A program made the position numbers and the translations under genes. DNA of 14,596 nt from JBAXEO01 sp964541375 (lineage in GTDB: Bacteria > Actinomycetota > Coriobacteriia > Anaerosomatales > JAAXUF01), in the NCBI GenBank assembly GCA_964541375.1, contig CAZIPT010000064.1, positions 1 through 14,596 of the forward strand. Reading direction: 5' to 3'. Below, one piece after another: positions 1 through 7,245 of this stretch (position 1 is the first letter of the stretch; the number at the start of each line of letters is the position of its first letter). The notes beneath the pieces are model-generated. The model was not told the DNA's origin. It ran no database searches and saw nothing but the letters and a program-made list of their open reading frames with translations.

Positions 1-71
1 CTCGGTCGGTGTGGTTCCAGTCGTGGATCGCGAGGGCCACGCGATCCACGACTGGTACCACACCGACCGAG
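1..71. repeat. Near-perfect inverted repeat, 32-bp arms, at the left edge
   Basis: Positions 1-32 are the reverse complement of 40-71 with a single mismatch (16/56) and a 7-base loop (33-39). The right arm encodes conserved UDP-glucose dehydrogenase residues (HDWYHTDR). The left arm replaces the expected NPEFL codons, so the right arm is the original copy. A fold-back read or assembly artefact at a contig end is the simplest explanation; a genuine inversion-duplication is the alternative. Confidence 0.9.
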
Positions 72-874
72 TCGTGATCGGCGGCGACGATGCGCGCGCC
101 ATCGACAAGGTTGCCGAGCTCTACTCAAGCCTTGACGCACCCATCGTGGTCACCGACGTGGCGAGCGCCGAGACGATCAAGTACGCGAGTAACGCGTTCC
201 TCTCCACCAAGATCAGCTTCATCAACGAGATCGCGAACCTCTGCGACAACATCGGTGCGGACGTTGACTCTGTGGCCGAGGGAATCGGATTCGACACGCG
301 AATCGGACCGGCCTTCCTCAATGCGGGCATAGGGTACGGCGGATCCTGCTTCCCCAAGGACACGCGCGCGCTCGACTTCATCGCAACCATGAACGGGTAC
401 CAGTTCGACCTGCTCAGAGCCGTAATCGATGTAAACAACCGTCAGCGGCTTCTCCCGCTGATCCGCCTCGGCCGGGCCATCCCGGATCTGTGGAGGCGCA
501 AGATCGCCGTCCTCGGCCTGTCGTTCAAGCCGATGACCGATGACGTTCGCGAGTCCCCCGCACTCGACATCATCCCTCTGCTGCTGGAGGAGGGCGCCGA
601 AGTCAGCGCATACGACCCTGTAGCCGGCCTTGTCGACCTTGGGGACGCGACGCGCTGCACCACGGTGTGGAAGGCGCTTGAAGGCGCCTCTGCAGCGGTT
701 CTGGTGACTGAATGGCCGGAGCTCATCGAACTCGACTGGTCGCGGGTCCGCTCAATCATGGCGGAGCCGGCGATCGTCTTCGACGGCCGGAATGCGCTCG
801 ATGCGAAGGCTGTCACCGATGCGGGACTCACGTACATGGGCGTAGGCCGACCGGGCTCACACCGCGAAGACTAG
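2..874 (+). CDS. ugd: UDP-glucose 6-dehydrogenase, 5'-truncated
   Basis: Oxidises UDP-glucose to UDP-glucuronate with two NAD+, in the cytoplasm, as a precursor for acidic polysaccharide. The frame is open from the left edge and ends in TAG. Only the middle and C-terminal part is present; the N-terminal Rossmann domain (GxGYVG) lies off the window. The family signature GIGYGGSCFPKD is present, with the catalytic Cys encoded at 347-349, followed by the C-terminal UDP-binding domain (KPMTDDVRESPA at about 525-560). Family members read roughly NPEFLREG before the conserved HDW..HTDRVVIG. Here REG is found at 29-37, but the codons before it do not match. Those first 28 bases mirror positions 44-71, so they are probably not true coding sequence. 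The gene converges on the DUF354 gene, and the stop codons overlap. Confident on family; the true start is not visible. Confidence 0.93.
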   Translation, partial: SVGVVPVVDREGHAIHDWYHTDRVVIGGDDARAIDKVAELYSSLDAPIVVTDVASAETIKYASNAFLSTKISFINEIANLCDNIGADVDSVAEGIGFDTRIGPAFLNAGIGYGGSCFPKDTRALDFIATMNGYQFDLLRAVIDVNNRQRLLPLIRLGRAIPDLWRRKIAVLGLSFKPMTDDVRESPALDIIPLLLEEGAEVSAYDPVAGLVDLGDATRCTTVWKALEGASAAVLVTEWPELIELDWSRVRSIMAEPAIVFDGRNALDAKAVTDAGLTYMGVGRPGSHRED

Positions 875-1884
875 CCCTCTGCGAGCCGGTAGAGCTCGTC
901 GAGGATCACTCCCCGGTTCTCCACCACCCAGCCGCTTGCCGGTTGCTTGCGCACGAACTCAACGTCGGCTACCTGCCGCGCGTCGACCAGCAGCCCGCGC
1001 CTGATCAGGTCGTTGTCGACCGCACCCTGCTGTCCGGCGAAGACGGTGTAGGCCGGCGTCCCGAGCACGGCCGCCTCGCGGTTCATCGTTCCCCCCGCCG
1101 AGATGACCAGGTCGGCACTGCGGATGAGCGAAGGCCCGTCCAGTACGCCGTCCGGAACGCGGACATTGGCCGGAAGCGTCAACGCCAGCTCGGCCGCTTG
1201 ATCTCGGGTCCGCGGCACTAAGACGCCGACGAGGTCGGGCCTGTCCCCTATTGCCGAGATAAGGGCGGTAAAGAGCTCGTTCCCGATGCCCAGGTGGTAG
1301 GCGGACATCGTCGCCGGAGGACGCAACACCACCAGCACCTGCTCGCTGCTTGCACCGAGCTCTTCTCTGAGGTCCCGGGTGGGCGTGTGGGCGCCGAGGT
1401 ACACGTGTTCTTTGAGCCCCGGGAAGTGGCCGACCTTCTCCAATCGCGCGCCGTGGGCCACGATCGCCTCAGTCGGAATCGCCTCGGGGACGAGGATCCG
1501 GGTTGCCAGTCGCGCGTTGACCGCATAGGACGTCTTGGCGTGTTCATAGTCGTGAACCACCAGATGTGGAATACGCATCGTCCATGCGGCCACCGCTAGG
1601 TCGTTCGAGTTGTGGCTGAACGCGACATCAAAGCGCTTTCCTCGGGCATAGGCGACCAGAGCCATCGATCGACTCGCCAGCCCGAGCGCCTTGGCCGAGG
1701 CCTTTGCACCGCGGTGCCGACCGATGAGGGTGTAGTCGATCCCCTTCTGTGCGAGCAGCTCCACCGTCTGGGCGTAGTCGCGCGCCGTCACGGCGACCTC
1801 GTGACCGGCTGCCTGCAGGTCGCAGATGATGGGGTCGAAGAACAGCGCATGGGGTGAGTTGGTGATGTCGATCCAAATCCGCAT
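871..1884 (-). CDS. DUF354 family protein, putative GT-B-fold glycosyltransferase
   Basis: A 337-residue DUF354 protein. The family is uncharacterised but resembles GT-B enzymes of the UDP-GlcNAc 2-epimerase/lipid disaccharide synthase type. The N-terminus MRIWIDITNSPHALFFDPII is the family hallmark, followed by a Rossmann-like half with HNSNDLAVA at about 91-99 and VVHDYEHAKTSYA at about 109-121. A second half contains SAGGTMNREAAVLGTPAY, a glycine-rich stretch typical of nucleotide-sugar binding. I chose the ATG at 1884 because MRIW is the usual family start and because it overlaps the upstream TGA (TGATG), implying translational coupling. A GTG at 1899 would add five residues, but its Shine-Dalgarno-like GAGGA abuts it. 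It is the last gene of the minus-strand run. A role in the neighbouring polysaccharide pathway is inferred from position. Confidence 0.82.
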   Translation of the reverse strand: MRIWIDITNSPHALFFDPIICDLQAAGHEVAVTARDYAQTVELLAQKGIDYTLIGRHRGAKASAKALGLASRSMALVAYARGKRFDVAFSHNSNDLAVAAWTMRIPHLVVHDYEHAKTSYAVNARLATRILVPEAIPTEAIVAHGARLEKVGHFPGLKEHVYLGAHTPTRDLREELGASSEQVLVVLRPPATMSAYHLGIGNELFTALISAIGDRPDLVGVLVPRTRDQAAELALTLPANVRVPDGVLDGPSLIRSADLVISAGGTMNREAAVLGTPAYTVFAGQQGAVDNDLIRRGLLVDARQVADVEFVRKQPASGWVVENRGVILDELYRLAEG

Positions 1885-2996
1885 CAGCGACCCGCACACT
1901 CCTCGTAGATGCGGTAGACCTTCTCGGCCTGTACGGTCTCACTGTACGGCAAGGCACTCGCGCGGGCCGCAGACGCAAGTGTCGCCAGGCGCACGGGGTT
2001 CTCGGCGAGGCTCTGGATCGCATCGGCGAGCGCGGAAGGGTTCTCTGGATCGACCAGAACGCCGTTCAGTCCGTCGTGCACGATCTCGGGCAGGCCGCCA
2101 GCCCGACCCGCGAGCACGGGCACGCCGCACGAGAGCGACTCCAGGCAGACGAGCAGCCCGACCCCTTCTCGGCGGGAGGGAAGGACAAAGAGGTCTGCCG
2201 AGCGGAACACGTCGACCAGCGCCTCGTGCGAGACCACCGTCCGGAACTGCACTGCGTCGCCGAGGGGCCGCACGATCCGGGAAACCTCAGGCATCTCGGG
2301 GCCGTGTCCCATCAGGGTCGCCCGGAAATCGACACCGCGTTCGCGAAGCATGACGAGCGCACGCGCGAGGTCGACGACGCCCTTCTGCTCGACGAAGTTG
2401 CCGACGAAGATGAGATGGAAGGCGCCGTCGGGAATGCCTGCCGCCTCCTTGAGCGCGGCGGTATCACCCGGCGTGAACCTCTCGGTGTTGACTCCCATGT
2501 TGGCGATGACGAACTCGCTCCCGTTCGCAGGGTTGACGCCGTAGTTCTCGGTGAGGCGCTCGGCGAGGAACTCCGACACGACAATGACGCCACACGCGGA
2601 TCGGAGTGCTCGGGCGATCAGAGGTCGCCAGGGCCACGAGGTTCCCGAGAAGATGTCGGTGCCGTGGGCGGTGATCACCAACGGCCTGCGCCGTACCATC
2701 GCGGGGATGAGGGCGAAGGCGGCCATCGGCATGAGGTAGTGGGCGTGAACCAGATCGTAGCCGCCGACAACGGTGGCCCGGATAGTCTGCCAGAGCAGCG
2801 ACACGTACTTTGCGAGGCTCGACAGGCCGCCCCCCCGCCGAGAGGTGGCAACGAGTTTGATCCTGGCGCCATAGCGCTCGGTCAGTTCGAGTTCCTGCCG
2901 CTGTATGAATGAGCCATACCCTGGCTCGGCAACGGACGGGTACATGTTCGCGAGCATCAGGACTCGGATCGGGCGTTCGCCCGGTGACGCACTCAC
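1884..2996 (-). CDS. Glycosyltransferase family 4 protein (GT-B)
   Basis: A 370-residue GT-B glycosyltransferase that would transfer a sugar from a nucleotide-sugar donor to a growing lipid-linked glycan at the cytoplasmic membrane face. The N-terminal half has VLMLANMYPSVAEPGYGSF (12-30) and LVITAHGTDIF (106-116). The C-terminal donor domain has LIFVGNFVEQKG (195-206), then PSRREGVG (273-280) and the SCGVPVLAGRAGGLPEIV stretch (289-306). The usual EX7E signature appears one residue longer here (E277 to E286). Translation starts at GTG and overlaps the end of the GT2 gene by four bases; AAGGG about 7-8 bases upstream can serve as ribosome-binding site. The downstream gene overlaps its TGA by one base. 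Donor and acceptor cannot be read from sequence. Confidence 0.92.
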   Translation of the reverse strand: MSASPGERPIRVLMLANMYPSVAEPGYGSFIQRQELELTERYGARIKLVATSRRGGGLSSLAKYVSLLWQTIRATVVGGYDLVHAHYLMPMAAFALIPAMVRRRPLVITAHGTDIFSGTSWPWRPLIARALRSACGVIVVSEFLAERLTENYGVNPANGSEFVIANMGVNTERFTPGDTAALKEAAGIPDGAFHLIFVGNFVEQKGVVDLARALVMLRERGVDFRATLMGHGPEMPEVSRIVRPLGDAVQFRTVVSHEALVDVFRSADLFVLPSRREGVGLLVCLESLSCGVPVLAGRAGGLPEIVHDGLNGVLVDPENPSALADAIQSLAENPVRLATLASAARASALPYSETVQAEKVYRIYEECAGR

Positions 2997-3940
2997 GAGA
3001 TCGCCCTTCGAGCATCCCGGGCTCCGAACGCCGCCGAGTACAAGCGCGGGCTCACAAGCATCAGTGCAAGCCCGGCCGCGTACATGGCCTGCGAGTTGTA
3101 GGCGGGCCGAACCCTGAGGTAGGCGCTCCGGGCGCCGGAGTAGTCGCCCTGTTGCAGGCGCGTCTCCAGCTCGATGCGCTCGATACGCTTGCCGAGCAGA
3201 TCGATCTTCTCGGCGCAGAGCCGACGCGCCTTGTCGCTGAGCTCGGGCAGCTCGGCAAGGCGAGTGAAGATACCGATCTGTGCTCGGGCGTGCGGTATGC
3301 GGTTCTTCGACTTGCCGTCAGCGCGTTCCATATAGACGCCGAGCCGCTGAGGCGTGTAGATCTGAGTTGCCCCCTGCGCTAGCGCTCGCAGCCAAAAGTC
3401 GTAGTCCTCCGCGTAGCGAAGCCCCGCAGTGAACCCCCCCACGCGCTCCCACAGATCACGACGAAGGACCGCCGTGATGTAAATGCGGTTGATGATGATG
3501 ATGTCTTCCAGGGTCCACGAGGTTTGCTGCGAGTACGCAGGGCCCGAGAGAAAGGGCTCGCTGCGAGTGTTGGACATTACGCGCGTTCCGTTGCACGAGT
3601 AGATGTCGAAGCCTGGATGCTCGTCAATGAACGCCGACATCCGCGAGAGGTAGCCGGGCCCGAGCTGGTCGTCGGAGTCGAGCAGCACCGCGAATTCGCC
3701 GGTCGCAGCCTCAAAGCCGCGGTTTCGGGCGACAGCGCAGCCGCCGTTCTCGGCGGTAACGACACGCACCCGCGAGTCTGCCTCGCTGAGCGAGTGGGCC
3801 ACGGCCAGCGTACCGTCAGTCGAACCGTCGTTTGACACCACGACCTCAAAGTCCTCGAAGTCCTGCTCTAGGACGGAGCGAACCGTGGCTGTAAGCATCT
3901 CGGCGGCGTTATAGGCGGGCACCACTACCGAGAAGCGCAT
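2993..3940 (-). CDS. Glycosyltransferase family 2 protein (GT-A)
   Basis: A 315-residue inverting GT-A glycosyltransferase. FSVVVPAYNAAEML (3-16) begins the fold, with NDGSTDGT (37-44) in the nucleotide-binding region. The metal-binding DxD-type motif is LLDSDD (86-91), and the acidic catalytic-base region is AEDYDFWLRA (177-186). The remaining C-terminus (about 200-315) is mostly helical and charged, with a mildly hydrophobic stretch near 285-305 that may touch the membrane. The ATG at 3940 has an excellent ribosome-binding site (GGGGGAGG, four bases before the start), so translation can start independently although the gene lies 45 bp behind the Wzy-like gene. Its 3' end overlaps the next GT4 gene by four bases. 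Substrate unknown; a role in repeat-unit assembly is inferred. Confidence 0.93.
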   Translation of the reverse strand: MRFSVVVPAYNAAEMLTATVRSVLEQDFEDFEVVVSNDGSTDGTLAVAHSLSEADSRVRVVTAENGGCAVARNRGFEAATGEFAVLLDSDDQLGPGYLSRMSAFIDEHPGFDIYSCNGTRVMSNTRSEPFLSGPAYSQQTSWTLEDIIIINRIYITAVLRRDLWERVGGFTAGLRYAEDYDFWLRALAQGATQIYTPQRLGVYMERADGKSKNRIPHARAQIGIFTRLAELPELSDKARRLCAEKIDLLGKRIERIELETRLQQGDYSGARSAYLRVRPAYNSQAMYAAGLALMLVSPRLYSAAFGARDARRAIS

Positions 3941-3985
3941 GTGGCCTCCCCCTGGCTCGACGCCGATGCGCGTATGGCCACCGGA

Positions 3986-5455
3986 TCAGCCGTTCTCGGT
4001 TGGATCGGCGCTCGACCGACCGAAGACCGCGCGCATCACGACGCTCGAAGCGAACCAGTCTTCCCGCGTATGCCGAGGAACCGCGACTCGCGAGAAGACG
4101 AAGCTCTCGCGCCAGAGGTTGTCTGTGGCGGCGCGAATGCGGCTCACCCAGAGGGCGAACGTCGATCCGCGAACGACACCATCTCCCACACTCCCGACGG
4201 CACGCTCGGGTCGTATGTCGGCCTGCCACAGCCCGGCGCCAAGCCCGGCAACGATCCCTGAGATGATCCAGAAGAACAGTGCTGGCTGCGGGTGCTGGAA
4301 CGTGTTGCTTGTGAAGGTGTTCACCACGAATCCGATGAGCCCGGCACTCAGACCGAGCGCGGTGTACTTGATGTCGTCGCTGATATCGGCGCGGGTCGCG
4401 ATGTAGAGGCCCTTGGTCGCATAGACGACTGTCAGGACCAGGAACGCAATCCCGCCGATCACCCCGATTTCGGACGCGAGAGCGAAGTAGGCGTTGTGCG
4501 CACCGAAGCCCAGATAGCCGACGTAGAGGTCCGGCCGATCGGTGACGACTTCGCGATACACGACCAGGAAGTTGCCTACGCCAACGCCAAGCCAGGGATA
4601 GCGACGTATGGCTTCCCCGGCCACCTTCCACAGCCCGAGCCGAAAGCTCGCCGACTTATCGTTGTCTGCGGTAGCGGCCAAACGCGTGAGCACGCCGGGA
4701 ACCGCCACGGCCGCCATCACGGCACCCCCCATGAGGAGCGCCAGGTAGCGAACGTCAGTCAGCACGATGAAGACAACGAGCCCCGCAATGAGGCCGATCC
4801 AGCTGCCTCGGGTGTACGTGAGGAACAGCACCACGACGCCGAGAACCCCGATGGCACCGGCGGTCAACCGCGCCTTGCCCTTCTCGGTAAGCAGCAGAGC
4901 GGCTATCACACCCGCAAGTAGGACCAGGTACTCAGCGTAGAAGTTGGCGTTGTAGAAGGTGCCGACCACTCGAGTCTTGATGGTGTCGCTGATGCCGTTC
5001 ATGCCCGGCGTGAACGTCGGGTTCACGAACTGGGCAAGGGCGAGGAGCATGGTAACGAAGCCGCTGAGTGCCATGGTCCAGAGCAGGATGCGCCGCAGGG
5101 GGCGGTCCTGGCTCACGATCGCGACCACCAGGGCCAGCAGCAAATAGGACGCATAGCGCACCACCGTCAGGTACGACGAGGCCTCGGCACCGTTCCAGGC
5201 GACGCTGAGCACGGACATCAAGAGGAACACGAGCGCTGCGGGGCCGATCAAATAGCTGGGCGCGGAGCGGAACCCACGGTATCGCGCGTAGGGCAGGCAC
5301 AACAGAATAGCGAGGGGGGCACCCAGCACGATGGTGTCGGCCGCGACGGGTCCGACCGCGACGGCTCGGCCGGTCGCGGTAACCCCGAGGACGAGCAGAA
5401 TGAGGCCTATGGCAGAGATGCTTCTCGCGTGGGGCTCGGACAACCGGAACGTCAC
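3986..5455 (-). CDS. O-antigen ligase/Wzy-type polysaccharide polymerase, multi-pass membrane protein
   Basis: A 489-residue protein with many hydrophobic segments spaced through the chain (for example 13-30, 40-56, 69-86, 99-114, 124-142, 175-190, 198-214, 219-233, 236-253, 327-345). It belongs to the O-antigen ligase/polymerase superfamily. Visible signatures are VVGTFYNANFYAEYL (163-177), TYTRGSWIG (213-221), an Arg/Leu-rich FRLGLWKVA (271-279), PWLGVGVGNF (287-296) and GAHNAYFALASEIG (318-331), where the His-Asn pair is typical of the large periplasmic loop. It would join lipid-linked units outside the membrane. With an LCP protein and a Wzx flippase nearby, polymerase is more likely than lipid-A ligase, but sequence alone cannot separate the two. 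The GTG start lies 3 bp behind the DUF4330 stop, so the two genes are surely cotranscribed. Confidence 0.88.
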   Translation of the reverse strand: MTFRLSEPHARSISAIGLILLVLGVTATGRAVAVGPVAADTIVLGAPLAILLCLPYARYRGFRSAPSYLIGPAALVFLLMSVLSVAWNGAEASSYLTVVRYASYLLLALVVAIVSQDRPLRRILLWTMALSGFVTMLLALAQFVNPTFTPGMNGISDTIKTRVVGTFYNANFYAEYLVLLAGVIAALLLTEKGKARLTAGAIGVLGVVVLFLTYTRGSWIGLIAGLVVFIVLTDVRYLALLMGGAVMAAVAVPGVLTRLAATADNDKSASFRLGLWKVAGEAIRRYPWLGVGVGNFLVVYREVVTDRPDLYVGYLGFGAHNAYFALASEIGVIGGIAFLVLTVVYATKGLYIATRADISDDIKYTALGLSAGLIGFVVNTFTSNTFQHPQPALFFWIISGIVAGLGAGLWQADIRPERAVGSVGDGVVRGSTFALWVSRIRAATDNLWRESFVFSRVAVPRHTREDWFASSVVMRAVFGRSSADPTENG

Positions 5456-5458
5456 CCG

Positions 5459-5965
5459 TTACTCGCCACCGATCTTGAGGCCTGTCGCAATCGCGGTATC
5501 GCACTGGAACGTCGGCGTGACGATGAGGATGTTCTCGTTGTTTCGGACCTGGGTCTCGCCGACGCTAACGCCGGTGGCCGTGGGATCGCCCTTGGCCTTC
5601 ACATTGATGTACACGTCCTTCGTGTACGTGCTGGTGTAGGGCTCGATCTTGCCTGTCACCGTGTTGAACACGTCCCCGGGGGTCGGAACGCTTCGCACCG
5701 AAACCACTGTTCCGATCGACTTGCCGGAGGTCTTGGTCGACACCGGATCCCCGACTCGAATCTGGCCCTCGGAGTAGTTGCGCAGGGAGCCGCAGAACAG
5801 CGTGTACTCAACGTCCGTGAGCTTGGCGGTCGGGACAGTCGTCGTGCTCCCACCCCACAACAGCTTCCAGACGACCAGCGCACCCACGATCAGAGCGATG
5901 ACGACCAACAGGTCGATGAGGTTGATGACGCCAAACAGCCGGTACTTCTTGTCGATGATCTGCAC
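5459..5965 (-). CDS. DUF4330 family membrane-anchored protein
   Basis: A 168-residue protein of unknown function matching the DUF4330 pattern. It has a short cytoplasmic start with IIDKKYRLFGVINLIDLL (3-20), one transmembrane helix (about 15-37), and an extracytoplasmic beta-rich domain. That domain contains IRVGDPVSTKTSGKSIGTVV (69-88) and a second VSVGETQVR (133-141). The VGDxV..GxxIGxV pattern recalls small barrel domains such as MCE/MlaD, but this is only a resemblance. Two cysteines, C58 and C155, both fall outside the membrane and could form a disulfide. The start is GTG, supported by GGAGG four bases upstream and by the family-typical opening. It is the first gene after a strong promoter and lies 3 bp before the Wzy-like gene. 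This suggests an accessory role in polymer assembly or export. Confidence 0.82.
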   Translation of the reverse strand: MQIIDKKYRLFGVINLIDLLVVIALIVGALVVWKLLWGGSTTTVPTAKLTDVEYTLFCGSLRNYSEGQIRVGDPVSTKTSGKSIGTVVSVRSVPTPGDVFNTVTGKIEPYTSTYTKDVYINVKAKGDPTATGVSVGETQVRNNENILIVTPTFQCDTAIATGLKIGGE

Positions 5966-5969
5966 AAGG

Positions 5970-5974
5970 CCTCC
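5970..5974 (-). promoter_or_regulatory. Ribosome-binding site GGAGG for the DUF4330 GTG start
   Basis: GGAGG sits four bases upstream of GTG at 5965 and fixes the start. Its GGAG core can pair with CTCC at 5978-5981 (three-base loop), so a small hairpin may partly hide it. Confidence 0.75.
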
Positions 5975-5990
5975 AGTGGAGAGTGTCAGG

Positions 5991-6012
5991 CGGACGCCAT
6001 TCAGGACGTCCG
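5991..6012 (-). promoter_or_regulatory. Inverted repeat in the predicted 5' leader of DUF4330
   Basis: CGGACG (6007-6012) pairs with CGTCCG (5991-5996) across a 10-base loop. It lies immediately downstream of the start point expected from the promoter at 6021-6048. It could be an operator or a leader hairpin; there is no direct evidence for either. Confidence 0.35.
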
Positions 6013-6020
6013 TAGTGGCA

Positions 6021-6048
6021 ATTCTAGGCGCGGATGAATCCCCGTCAA
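6021..6048 (-). promoter_or_regulatory. Near-consensus sigma-70 promoter upstream of DUF4330
   Basis: On the minus strand, TTGACG (6043-6048) and TAGAAT (6021-6026) are separated by 16 bases, each one base from consensus. It lies in the only gap (89 bp) between the GT4 gene and DUF4330. The expected start point is near 6014, giving a leader of about 50 bases. It would drive DUF4330, the Wzy-like gene, GT2, GT4 and DUF354 separately from the upstream half of the cluster. Confidence 0.72.
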
Positions 6049-6054
6049 GCGAGC

Positions 6055-7188
6055 CTACTGCTCATCGTAGGTTTCCCGCGCGCACTTGCCCCAGGAGAAT
6101 CCCCGCGCCCATTCTCTCGCATTTTCGCCGAGAAGCGATGCGTACGCAGGGTCTTCGAGGAACCGCAAGATAGCGTTGCGAAGCGCGGTCTCGTCCATCG
6201 GCTCGATGATGATGCCGGTTCGGCCGTCGGCGATCACCTCGGGAATCGCACCGACACGCGATGCGACCGTCGCCACTCCCTGCGCGGCGGCCTCCAGGTA
6301 GACCAGACCGAACCCCTCGACCCTTCGTGGGTGGGGTTCGCCGGGCATGCAGAATATCTGAGCCGAAGCGTAGAGTGCCCTGAGATCGTCATTGGCCACG
6401 GCCCCCGTGAAGACGACCGGCACCCTGCTCTGGTGGGCGAGCCGGCGAAGCTCGTCGGAGTACTCCTCGCTACCGGTACCGACGACCACGTAGACGGTCC
6501 GCGCCGCGACGGACTCAGGAAGGCTCGCAAGGGCCTTAAGCACAAGCCGATGCCCCTTGCGCTCATCGAGCCTGCCGACGGTCAGGATGCAGGCCCGGTC
6601 TGAGGGCACCCCGTACTTGGCGAGAACGGCACCGGGGTTCTCGGCAGGCTGGAACCAGTACTCATCGACACCGAGCAAAGTCACCTTCGCGCGATCCGGG
6701 TCGACGGCCGGAAACTTTTCAAGCAGCAACGACTTGGTGAAGCGGCTGTTCGTGAGGATCACGTCCGGTGCCGAGAAGAAATTGCGGCCCAGCAACTTGA
6801 TTTGGCGCGAATCGGGCATCAGCAAGATCTCGGTTCCGTGGACCGTCACGCGGTAGGGCACTCGGCGAAAACGGTTGATGAAGCCGAGAACCGTCCCTGA
6901 AGGCCAGTCGATGGCATGGATCACATCGTAGCTGCGGGGATCGGCCTGGCGCCAAACCTGAACGAGGAACCTCGGAAACGCCCGGATCGAGTATTTGCCG
7001 CCCGGATAGCGCACTACCTTCGGCTCGCCCGGACCGACGGCATCGGCATGCGAACGGCCGTAGTCCGGCGCCATGACCGTGACCTCATGGCCGTTTCGTA
7101 CCGCAGCTGCGGCCAGTTGGGCGCAGTAGGTGCCGATACCCCCCGTGGCTGGAGGGTACTCCCTGGTTATCATGAGGATGCGCTTCAC
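6055..7188 (-). CDS. Glycosyltransferase family 4 protein (PimB-like GT-B)
   Basis: A 377-residue GT4 enzyme. The N-terminal acceptor domain opens with ILMITREYPPATGGIGTY (4-21), including the GGIG loop, and has VHGTEILL (116-123). The C-terminal donor domain has ILTVGRLDERKGH (201-213), with the Arg and Lys that usually bind donor phosphates, and an intact EX7E motif EGFGLVYLE (291-299). It then has SRVGAIPEVIADGRTG (310-325). The length is normal for the family. The start is GTG with a strong ribosome-binding site (GGGGGAGGA, eight bases upstream). The gene lies 57 bp behind the flippase and is the last gene before the internal promoter. It is probably one of the repeat-unit glycosyltransferases; the sugar specificity is not readable. 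Confidence 0.92.
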   Translation of the reverse strand: MKRILMITREYPPATGGIGTYCAQLAAAAVRNGHEVTVMAPDYGRSHADAVGPGEPKVVRYPGGKYSIRAFPRFLVQVWRQADPRSYDVIHAIDWPSGTVLGFINRFRRVPYRVTVHGTEILLMPDSRQIKLLGRNFFSAPDVILTNSRFTKSLLLEKFPAVDPDRAKVTLLGVDEYWFQPAENPGAVLAKYGVPSDRACILTVGRLDERKGHRLVLKALASLPESVAARTVYVVVGTGSEEYSDELRRLAHQSRVPVVFTGAVANDDLRALYASAQIFCMPGEPHPRRVEGFGLVYLEAAAQGVATVASRVGAIPEVIADGRTGIIIEPMDETALRNAILRFLEDPAYASLLGENAREWARGFSWGKCARETYDEQ

Positions 7189-7196
7189 GAGGTCAG

Positions 7197-7205
7197 TCCT
7201 CCCCC
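7197..7205 (-). promoter_or_regulatory. Strong ribosome-binding site deciding the GTG start of the GT4 gene
   Basis: GGGGGAGGA lies eight bases upstream of the GTG at 7188. The encoded MKRILMITREYPP is the expected GT4 N-terminus, so the GTG start is well supported. Confidence 0.7.
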
Positions 7206-7245
7206 GATCGGAACCGACGGACGGCGCTCCACGGCTCGCGCCACG

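Noticed and set aside
851..889. Imperfect inverted repeat centred on the shared CTAG stop, a possible bidirectional terminator
   Set aside because: The stem is short (about 7 bp with a bulged base), the loop is 24 bases and there is no T-run on either strand, so it is not above chance.
2076..2912. 278-codon plus-strand frame opposite the GT4 gene, and similar long frames at 4292-4921, 7744-8607 and 9393-10088
   Set aside because: All lie opposite genes with clear family motifs, have low-complexity composition and no independent ribosome-binding site or context.
7189..7245. Promoter between the flippase and the GT4 gene
   Set aside because: The 57-bp gap is GC-rich, with a good ribosome-binding site but no recognisable -10 or -35 pair; cotranscription is simpler.
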